The position numbers and the translations under genes are program-made. The notes beneath the pieces were generated by a model. It was given only the letters and a program-made list of their open reading frames with translations. It did no database searches and had not been told where the DNA came from. A stretch of 30,113 bases of DNA from Temnopleurus reevesii (lineage: Eukaryota; Echinodermata; Echinoidea; Temnopleuroida; Temnopleuridae). Shown in pieces: positions 22,036 through 30,113 of this stretch (position 1 is the stretch's first letter; each line of letters starts with the position of its first letter). The DNA lies in contig BQKZ01007280.1 of the NCBI GenBank assembly GCA_036244855.1, positions 1 through 30,113 on the forward strand. The letters run 5' to 3'.

Positions 22036-22142
22036 TGCGCATGCGCCATTTGATGGATAACTCAGGGCGCCATATTTGACACGCGCACTTGTGCGTCTCT
22101 TGACGTGCGTCACAAAAATACATGCAATAAAAGGCGGGAAAA
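22036..22142 (-). promoter_or_regulatory. TATA-less promoter-like cluster: NRF1, YY1, ATF/CRE, E2F motifs
   Basis: Within 107 bp there are four consensus matches: the perfect palindromic NRF1 site GCGCATGCGC (22037-22046), AAATATGGCGCC on the minus strand (YY1 type AANATGGCGNC, about 22065-22076), TGACG-TG-CGTCA (22101-22112, paired ATF/CRE half-sites), and GGCGGGAA (22133-22140, E2F type). The block is CpG-rich against an AT-rich background. All four factor families are typical of broadly active TATA-less promoters, and YY1 sites are usually oriented with transcription, which favours the minus strand. It is the strongest regulatory candidate in the window. Motif matches are observed and promoter activity is inferred. 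Confidence 0.45.
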
Positions 22143-22339
22143 GCTTCTTGACATAATCAAAGTGACATTTCGAAGCCAGTGGGAATGTGATTAACATCGC
22201 AAGGTGGCTATATGTCAGGTTTTATGATGGAATGCGGATGGAGGGCTGACAGCAAAGTTATTGTTAAATCGATATTCCCGGTCCTGATATCGGGGGCATC
22301 TCGTCTGCGCTGATAAGCTTGCATGCGACGTGCATAATT

Positions 22340-22354
22340 GAAGAAGCCTTCTTC
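22340..22354. repeat. Palindrome GAAGAAGCCTTCTTC
   Basis: A 15-base inverted repeat (arms GAAGAAG and CTTCTTC around one central C). It contains GAA/TTC triplets but not the canonical heat-shock spacing. It is probably incidental. Confidence 0.35.
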
Positions 22355-22359
22355 ATTTC

Positions 22360-25300
22360 TATCTAATCAGGGAGGCGTGCTCTGCCTATATTGGCATGTG
22401 AGGCCAGCTTTCAAAATCGAACCTTCTATCCCGTCTTACAAATCTTCAGTTCTTGAAATTAATTATACAAAATGATACGTCTTTTAGCCATTATCCAACA
22501 TTTTTTTTTAACATCGGAATATAAAATGATAATGGGAAAATCATCACCTTATAAAGTCAAGTCATTTTTTCGTGTATCAATTTGGTAGAATATACGGTAA
22601 ATCTTGAGACAAACCTTTTTCATAATATGGATACTATACTGCACAGTTCTTAATATGTTAACACAGTAAATAATACCAGTTGCTAACAAGGCCATTTGAA
22701 CAACTTAGTGGGACAATTCACATTCTTGCACGCTAAAAAAAAGAGTCGGAAATGTCATCATTGCTGACATCAGTTGTGTTTTCATAGTCCATTCAAACTA
22801 AATGAACGGGAATGTCGAAAAAAAACTAACACGTTTTGTCCGGTCTAGACAAGACGAACATGTATGTGGGACCTGTAAAATTATTTCCTAAAAAAAAAGA
22901 TGGAATAAAATAAATAAACAGGGGTTGATCTCAGACACCCAGACCTTAATCAAACACCTTAAACATGTTAAAGAGCGTGTTAAGAGGAGGGTAACAAAAG
23001 AGGGGTGCGTGAAAAGGGCGGAAGCTTTCCCTTATCCCCTTGTTAAGGTCGCCATTAAGAGCCCTTGTCTTGCTTGAAAAGGCGACGAATGGTATCTTTT
23101 TAACATTTTTAGAACATTGTTTGGTTCTTCGAGAGAGGGATAAATCATGTTTCTTTTTATTGTGGACGTGTCTGAAGAACAATCCATTCCCGTTTTGGAC
23201 ATCTTGGTTTAGCTGTAAAGTTGAGGGTGTCAGGAGATCTATTGGGAAATATTACAATAACATCGCCTGAATGCATATCTACGCGAGAGACATTCTGCAA
23301 GCATAGACCCTAAACCAGTGTTACTGATGCAGCCTACAATGTAACCATGGTAACTGTGGCATGGAATAAAGCATAGACGACAGGCATCTCACAGTGAGAG
23401 GGGGAAGAGGTCTATATTTACAAAAAGAGAGAACAACCAGATCTATATTGAGAGTAACATATGGGGATATCTATTGAATGATATTCATAATATAATGGAT
23501 CAGTGAATTCAAATGAAATCGGAAGTGACACTTACTGATTCCTTTCTTCTCTTCCATTTTCATTCCTATGCAGCTAAATCTATCTCGAAAATGATCTCTT
23601 TACGGCGTACTCTGCAACTATTATCATCATCTGCCAGTGACTTCCATGGATAGGTTTTTTTTTAATTTTTTTTATCTCAATGGTTCCTCCCGGATGCATC
23701 TCAACTCACACCAAGTGAAAACATAATCAAATAGATTCGAAGTAAGAATAAATCAAATTAAACAGTTGTGATGAAATAATGACAAAAACATGCATGATTG
23801 ACGTTTATTAGTGTCATTAGATATAGTATTATATAGATAATTATAACTTTATCGCATCGGAATCTATCCCCCAAATCTAACAGATGGGAGGGTCCCTTTT
23901 GTCGAGTATTTCCGTTTTGATACAAAGACGAGTGTTCATTCTTGATTATTATTGATTTCATATCGGAAGCGTTTATTGTAGATGAGAGAAAGATAAAGCA
24001 GACTGAGACGAAATGTCACTGATCATAAGGATAAGATGGTTGCAAAAAATATTGATCGGTCATTAGACAACAACCTGTTTAGTTTATTTATCGTTAATAA
24101 GTATGAAAGTTGAGGATCCAATTATCATATATTGAATTTAATTTGTTCGACAGATATAACGATCAATATCAAATACAATATGATGTATATTTGCGATAAT
24201 TGCTTTTAGACTGATACAAGTATACACGCATATGCATGTACGTAGATCCATTGATTTTCGTAAATTGCATAATCACTTTTGTAATATTTTCGACAAGATA
24301 ATTCACTAATACATTCTTGAACACATTGTATCAAATATGACATTTCTAAATTTCCTGAAAGAATCTGGGTGAAAAGAAATCAAATTTATGAAAAAAAAAT
24401 AATGTCTTTTTTTTTTAATGTCTCCCTCAAGTGCCTTATTTTGAACTTTCAAATGCACTTTCAAGCAGGAAAATTAATCCTTTCTATATTTGCTTTCAAT
24501 AGATTCTAATATTTTCCTAATTACACATCACGCCTCTTCAATGAATCTCATTAGTTAAACCAGACAGACAGAGTGTCACCTATTGCGTAACTGGCGACAT
24601 AGATTCAGTATCTTACGCTTAACTAGATACTAATTAATCTTCTGCGCAATGATTTCTATTCCTAATCCTCTATCAGTGTCTAATTCCATCCAGCTAATTA
24701 CCCGGTATATTAATGCCGATTGTATATATCTTCTGGTTCCATATTTTCTTTTTGTTTCATCTGCTTTTTCAAGTCGTTCTATTTCACCATATTCATTCTC
24801 TTTTCGTCCATAAAGCATTTTGATAGACGCACGCTCCTATACACCCATTAATACAAAAGACCTTTTCGCCACTCCGATCTCATTATTACATAACACTTTG
24901 TCATTACTGCAGTGAACACGCCTATTTTTCACACCAACGCCAACCAGACCTTTATGAACATGCACGTCTGTCGGAAAGATCAAACGGCGCCTTTACTGCT
25001 AATTCCTCGGCCCTTATGCCATCTTCTATTTCTTTAATTTCCATTCAAATCGGATTTAATCTTGCAATAATTGGCATGTAGGGCGTGCGACAAAACGGCC
25101 TTAGCGTGAGATCATTTTGAAGTAGCCTTTTCTTTCCTCCATTCCCCTGCTGTCTTCAATGGCGCTGCTTTTTCAAAGGTTCTAAGATGTTAGCGGACAG
25201 TGAACCCATACTCTCCATGCTTGATTCTTCAATTCTCTCCCCTCGCTTCTTTGCCGTCTCCTGTTTTCATTATGGTGTCTTTTGAAAACATTTGCTTTTA

Positions 25301-26530
25301 TCATCAAAGTCATCTTAAGAGCACTCGAGGATGTGTGGATGCATTTTCACCTTGGTAACCATCTCGTATGTCAACCATACACGATTCCATGATTTTTACC
25401 AAACGTCTTGAATAACATCTTTTCTAGAATTCGTTCGACCACAGAGTCAGAAATGCATCTTCTTTGATACCTAAGTTTACAGACGGAAAACTGTTATCTG
25501 CATTTATTTCATTTTGAGGCAAGGAAAATGTAGTTACTTTGGCCACAAAAGCTAATTTTGGGTTGTACATTTTTGTAACTATCTTTGTAACCTAGACTAA
25601 AGTTTTTTTCATTAACTTTATGTTTGAATTCAATGGAGGAAAAAGAAAATTATTTCGAGGATACATGCAAGAATTGCAGAATTTTGCACATGTCTCTTTT
25701 TGATGTTGAAAATTCTTTTTTTGCAATCGACTTTCAAATTAATTATAGGTTCAGAAAACATGGACATTAAATATCGCATTCTTTCCAGCTTTGAACGTTT
25801 AATGTTATGCAGAAAATGAATCGTATATAAATACGAGGCACACGACATAATGAGCCAGCCACTGGATTTTGACGCCTAAATTGGGGCGCGCTGAATGCCT
25901 GGATATCATGAAAGGGGCTTATGCTAAACTGGACACTATTTTTTACGTTTTATAGCCAAAGGTCGAAGACAAAGACGAAATGATAGACTACACTATTTGA
26001 ATGTGCATATTGATAAGAATCCTAAAATGTCGACAGTTTTTCATCAAAGTCCAAAACATTATCAATGTGTTGTTGTTTTTAGGCGAAATGGTTTAGTGTC
26101 AATTTTTTAAGGGGTCGGTGGCTCGGCACAAGATTTTTTTTTCTCGGATATATATCATGTGGGAAATAATATGAAGACTACGTAAACATGGTCATGATGG
26201 TAAAAAAAAGGGATATTTACTCATTACATACATCTACTCATATTAATGTGAACATGGTGAATTACAAGTAAAGGGAAACAAATCAAGTCAGATCATTTGT
26301 TTTGTCTGTAGGTTTAGCAAAACAACACAGTTTTTAGAGAGGTGAATAGCTTCCTCGCCAAGACACGATCTCAACAGGACACCATCATGAACTTGAATTC
26401 CCGAGGGACCAATCTGTCTGACAGCAAATCATATCTGCACTCATTTGTCAGCGTTTGTACCTATATCCAAATCATTACACGCCTCGTATCGGTTGGTGTT
26501 CTTTCTCACAGGGGGATGGGCGGCGGTTCC
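22360..26530. other. Non-coding stretch
   Basis: No gene or structured repeat is supported over about 4 kb. The 24.95-25.25 kb part is somewhat less AT-rich, with unique-looking sequence (for example AACGGCGCC and CAATGGCGCTGC), and might be a conserved non-coding element. Poly-T and poly-A runs occur near 23658 and 24395-24416. Short frames on both strands show no family motif. Confidence 0.4.
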
Positions 26531-26535
26531 TCTGA

Positions 26536-26675
26536 TGTGAGGAGGCGGAGATGGATGGAGGGCTCGTGATGGAGAAGGAAATTGAGAGCGGAGAGAAGGA
26601 GGAAGAGAAAGGGGAGGAGGAAGATAGATAGAGAGAGGGAGAGAGAGAGAGAGAGGGGGGCGGGGGAGACAAAAA
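26536..26675. repeat. Purine-rich tract with (GA)n
   Basis: The plus strand is almost all purine, with uninterrupted purine runs at 26590-26624 and 26630-26660 ending in GA units and G6, then CGGGGGAGA. Minus-strand frames here are Ser/Pro/Leu-rich translations of the tract. Triplex-forming potential is likely from the composition. Confidence 0.9.
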
Positions 26676-26800
26676 CTGTACAAGGACCGAAGTTGAAGAA
26701 CGGCAAATAACCATGGGATCGCGGAACAGCTTCAGAAATTGGGCAGGGGATGCTAGTGTTTATTTTTTCTGCGCTACCTTTATCTATTCACTTAAAAAAA

Positions 26801-26887
26801 TATATATATATGTGTGTGTGTGTACATGTGTATGTGTGGGGTTTTTATTCGACTTTGTTATTTTTTTTGGGGGGGGGGAAGGGGGGG
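26801..26887. repeat. (TA)n(TG)n microsatellite, then T8-G10-AA-G7
   Basis: Alternating TA then TG units run from 26801 to 26822 with degenerate TG continuing to about 26838. After about 20 unique bases, a T-run passes directly into 10 G (26869-26878), AA and 7 G (26881-26887). Confidence 0.92.
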
Positions 26888-26939
26888 ATACTCCAGCCGT
26901 GACCAGATCCCCGATTGGTCATTGTATAACCCTTTAATA

Positions 26940-27385
26940 AGTCAAGCGGAGGTATGAAAGAACAGAGCGGTCAAAACCAAATTATTATGTGATTTTAAAA
27001 TAATACAAATGTAGAAAGGACATGCACATTGAGGCAAATGGAAGAAGAGGGATCAGATGAGGAGGAGAGATGGAGTGAACGATATTGCAATTTAGAGGGA
27101 AGCAGATCGGGAGATGTCAACACTAACGAGGCAGCTAATAATGACGGATGCAGAGAGGCAACAAAACGTATTAAAGAGATCTTAACCTAACAAGAAAGAC
27201 GCGATGTGAACGGGTCAACAAAATTAGGGTCGAGGTAGCAATTTCGATCCAGTGTGTTTTCTCGAGCACCAAAATGTATACAATGAGGGAGATCGAAATA
27301 AGAATAACAAGGGAGAAAGCGAAATATGAAAGTGAACGTGATGATAAGCATCCCGACTATTTGTGACAAATTTTCCTATCAATTT
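26940..27385. other. Non-coding, purine-biased stretch
   Basis: No gene is seen. The plus strand is rich in GA/AGA words up to about 27330, continuing the purine bias of the preceding tract at lower purity. Confidence 0.45.
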
Positions 27386-27387
27386 GG

Positions 27388-27414
27388 GGTCCGGACCGCG
27401 CGGCGTTTAGCGCC
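27388..27414. repeat. GC-rich palindromes GGTCCGGACC and GGCG/CGCC stem
   Basis: A perfect 10-bp palindrome (27388-27397) is followed closely by GGCG-TTTAG-CGCC (27402-27414). Both sit in a short CpG-rich patch extending weakly to about 27490. The function is unknown. Confidence 0.4.
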
Positions 27415-27755
27415 TAGGGGTGTTTGCAAATTGAGATCGTTTTTCTGGCTTGAGTGGTAACCGAAACTTGACTTCGACCGCGAGAGGTTAAAAGCCTTTT
27501 CGGGAATCAAAGAATTTGCCTGACAAATCGTTGAAATATGTGTGTTTTTAGGCAGCAAATGACGGCATCCTCAGATTTGTAAGTAGGCGGAGATGAAAGT
27601 GAATCATCTTATTTTCATCCATGTTCATCTCTTGTCGGCTCGATATTCACGTGTACAAATTGTCTCAGTTGGATTTTGCTATCCGTCATAGGATAGGGTC
27701 TGGATATCGTTCGTAAAGAGGATATGGGGCCATTGGGTACCAAATAAAAACATTC

Positions 27756-27775
27756 TCTTGTCTGCAAAGACAAGA
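27756..27775. repeat. 7-bp hairpin TCTTGTC/GACAAGA
   Basis: A perfect stem with a 6-base loop, in AT-rich sequence. No T-run follows that would suggest a Pol III terminator. Confidence 0.35.
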
Positions 27776-27860
27776 TTTATGATAAGTTTAACTGGTATTA
27801 AATTCTTTAATCTAATAAATAACAACAGGCCAACATAATGATCACAATATAATGTTTATA

Positions 27861-27861
27861 N
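27861..27861. other. Unresolved base (N)
   Basis: A single N interrupts otherwise complete sequence. It marks an uncalled or polymorphic base in the assembly. The nearest open frames are unaffected. Confidence 1.
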
Positions 27862-28227
27862 GAGGCTTTTATTTCACAAAGTCCCTTTGATGATGTGGCC
27901 CTCGATGGAAAGGACATTCTGTAACGTAATCCCGTACCAACTCCCTTGTTTCACATCAGACCGGGTAAATCTATCCATTTGTTTATATGTTGCCATGGAA
28001 ATAGTCACCTTTCGCCGATTTTTGTCTGGATTCTGAACAAAGATACCGTATACGATGCACATTACCCTAGAAATAAAGAAACGATAATGTCTGTATATCG
28101 TGAGTCAGTCGGTCTTTATAGGCCTACTTTATATTTCACCTTTTACCCAGACTGAAATTTGTATGAAACGCTCCCAAAAGAGAATTACATATGCACACAC
28201 TATGAGCAGAAGGAACAACGGACTGGA

Positions 28228-28842
28228 TTAAAGGGGAACCAATCTTTGGAATTATCGTGCTCTCATTGAATGAAGAAAAATCAGTTGAACAAACTTTAAA
28301 AATTTGAGCAAAATCGGACAACCCGTTTAAAAGTTATGAATTTTCAAAGTCACTGAGATATGAAGATCTTTATCGCTGATGGGGATCCGTGCAATCGGCA
28401 AATTCGATGGAATCTGTGACGTCATGTCGGACAACTCCTCATTCACTTTGTACATAGAATTAAAAAAAAAATGGATTAATGTAAAATTTGGAGTAAGGTT
28501 GCAACATCATTCTTCTAAAAAATACATGTAGAATCAATACAGAAATGCTATATCCCAATCGAAAATTGGTATGTTGTTGACTTTTCCGAAAAATAGGAGA
28601 AAATGTGTAAATTTCTATACAGAGTGAATGAGGAGTTGTCCGACATGACGTCACAGATTCCGTCGAATTTGCCGATCGCACGGATCGCCATGAGCGGTAG
28701 GGATCGTCATATTTCTGTGACTTTGAAAAGTCATAACTTTTGAACGGGTTATCCGATTTTGCTCAAATTTTCACAGTTTGTTCATCTGATTTTTCTCCAT
28801 CCAATGAAAGCACGATAATCCCACGGGTTGGTTTCCCTTTAA
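28228..28842. mobile_element. Large fold-back (MITE-like) element, about 615 bp
   Basis: The left arm (28228 to about 28460) and the reverse complement of the right arm (about 28608-28842) align end to end. I count roughly 25 mismatches in about 225 positions and a perfect stretch of nearly 40 bases at the inner ends. The outer termini read TTAAAGGG(G)AACC and GGTTTCCCTTTAA, so either a TTAA target duplication flanks an AGGG terminus (piggyBac-like) or TTAA is part of the inverted repeat. The central 150 bp is less paired. Each arm carries a perfect CRE (TGACGTCA). No transposase is encoded. Look-alike open frames in the two arms, sharing SDFAQIF and NESTIIP, exist only because the arms are copies. 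Confidence 0.9.
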
Positions 28843-28849
28843 GTGAACA

Positions 28850-29750
28850 ACTTCATTCAAACATTCAGAGCTTCATAATCACGAAAGAAAGTCCATGCAG
28901 AAGCGGCGCTTGTCCAGCATTTTCCCACAGAATAAGAATGATGGAAATTTCTTTTGTGTCCATCCAGCTTGTGTTAATACTTGAATGGAGGTTGCTATAA
29001 TGATTGACCCCATACTTTTGTCCTTTTTGCTCAAAGTGATATCTTCTTTTTCTGTTGAAATAATTTAATCAATTTTGTTCGATAATAGACATGAACTAGC
29101 CAACAAATGTATTATTGTTGAATCTCGTTCATGAGATTTTTTAATTTGCACCTAATAAATTTAAATTAAAAAAAATCCCCTGTTTGTTTGATTTGTTTAT
29201 CTACTACATCTATTTTTGGTAAAAATTTGGATCTTTCACACTGTTGCTTTCTTTCACTTTCGATATCTGCTCCCTAAATATGGCCCTCCTGCTATGCTAA
29301 CACTCGTCCGAAGTGATCAGTCAGTAATTCTACCCTCATTACAATGCATCCCGCATTCTAATTACGGAATACCTTCCCACTTATTGCTATTTACAGAAAA
29401 ATAAACAAAACGGGGAAAAAGGAGAGAGAAGATGTTGCCAAAGAAATGTCAATCAGGCCTAAATATTGTCCCGGCCTCGGGTTTAATTTCCTGTAATCTC
29501 CACCCTAAATGCTTACGTCAAACACTGACAATAAAACATATTGAAGGACTATCCCCTCCTGCTATTTATCTTGGGTTTAGTATTTGTCTTCCACTTTCTA
29601 ATCCTTTTCTCGATTTCTATCCACAATCGTCCAGCCATGACTAAGTACAACCGTACTTTAGCTCGTTCTGTGCTTTATTTTGATGAATCATTCGAATCAT
29701 TTTCCCCTATATTCACCCTAAACTTTCTTTCTCTTTCTTATATCATGCAA
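28850..29750. other. Non-coding stretch
   Basis: Short overlapping plus-strand frames around 29432-29762 are Leu/Phe/Ser-rich without motif. The 3' part may belong to the untranslated region of the GAATT-tailed element that ends near 29.88 kb. Nothing else is recognised. Confidence 0.4.
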
Positions 29751-29764
29751 ACGCAAAACTGATA

Positions 29765-29878
29765 ATGACTCTGATGTTAATATTTGTTATGTATGATATT
29801 ATGTTTTTGTTGTAAATACTTTTATGTGTGTTTTTATCTATTTGAATATGGAATAAATTTGAATTGAATTGAATTGAA
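29765..29878 (+). mobile_element. Probable LINE-type 3' end with (GAATT)n tail
   Basis: A T-rich stretch leads to an AATAAA signal (29852-29857), followed directly by TTTGAATTGAATTGAATTGAA (29858-29878). Non-LTR retroelements of several clades end in short simple repeats after A/T-rich 3' untranslated sequence. No reverse-transcriptase coding is visible upstream, so this would be a heavily 5'-truncated copy. The left boundary is a guess. A plain pentanucleotide microsatellite is the alternative. Confidence 0.35.
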
Positions 29879-30113
29879 CTTTTCCATGGACGTATTTCAT
29901 AAAAACGCATCCACTCAAGACATACGTATCTATGCTGAAAGGAGTATCTTGACTTCCAAATATTTCTACCAATCTATATCCGATTCATTACAAGAAGGGA
30001 TAAAGGTATAATATGTTCCTAAACATTATTCGCATGCAGATTATATTTCATGAACGTAATATATATTAATGTCAGATGAAAATGGATAATCATGATATTT
30101 ATGAGTCAAAATT

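Noticed and set aside
21805..22197. Longest open frame in the window (130 codons, minus strand)
   Set aside because: It has no family motif and runs across the CpG-rich regulatory-like block, where stop codons are depleted by composition. The shorter ATG-to-donor frame inside the region is a better, though still weak, candidate.
22946..23270. Overlapping open frames on both strands
   Set aside because: Both are short, have no motif and overlap antisense to each other. No regulatory context was seen.
27700..28160. Overlapping opposite-strand frames of about 60-70 codons, near the N
   Set aside because: There is no conserved motif and no initiation or splice context.
1..30113. CRISPR array, phage or bacterial operon
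   Set aside because: There are no regularly spaced direct repeats, no consistent long coding frames and no Shine-Dalgarno-led gene series. The window is eukaryotic in character.

Overview
The window looks like non-coding DNA from a metazoan nuclear genome. It is AT-rich by eye, no reading frame exceeds about 130 codons, and none encodes a protein family I recognise. I see no rRNA or tRNA genes, no bacterial operon layout and no viral coding block. It is rich in microsatellites, homopolymer runs, fold-back (MITE-like) repeats and short retroelement-like tails. The style of the repeats (palindromic MITEs opening with AAGCCCCGGTCA, a long fold-back ending in TTAA, GAATT-type tails) suggests a marine invertebrate deuterostome, most likely an echinoderm such as a sea urchin. 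That assignment is an inference from repeat style, not from an identified gene. One unresolved base (N at 27861) points to a draft assembly.

Layout. 1-600: AT-rich with a degenerate GATA/AAAT tract. 600-1600: a cluster of TGGTCA/TGACCA half-sites, several in inverted pairs, including a perfect 12-bp hairpin. 1600-5160: mostly featureless, with one retroelement-like tail and a GC-rich hairpin. 5160-5775: facing C-run/(CT)n and (GA)n/G-run tracts. 7795-7946: mixed microsatellite. 8990-9230: TATA plus YY1-like motif. 9466-9567: a 43-bp-arm hairpin. 10003-10219: a 109-bp tandem duplication. 11.1-12.0 kb: two exon-like open stretches flanked by plausible splice sites, on opposite strands. 13.2-14.2 kb: a short ATG-to-donor stretch and an RFX-type X-box. 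15768-15903: a palindromic MITE. 16.0-16.8 kb: C/T and T/G homopolymer junctions. 18.5-20.8 kb: a CRE, a CpG-rich islet and small hairpins. 21958-22142: the most promoter-like block, with NRF1, YY1, ATF/CRE-like and E2F-like motifs within about 110 bp, followed on the minus strand by a short ATG frame ending at a splice donor. 26.5-26.9 kb: purine tract, TA/TG microsatellite and G-runs. 28228-28842: a large fold-back element with roughly 230-bp arms. 29859-29878: GAATT tail.

No working gene can be reconstructed from the window alone. The exon and promoter calls are hypotheses based on splice-site, start-codon and transcription-factor consensus matches read by eye. The repeat calls (two MITE-like elements, the hairpin, the tandem duplication and the microsatellites) are direct observations and much firmer.
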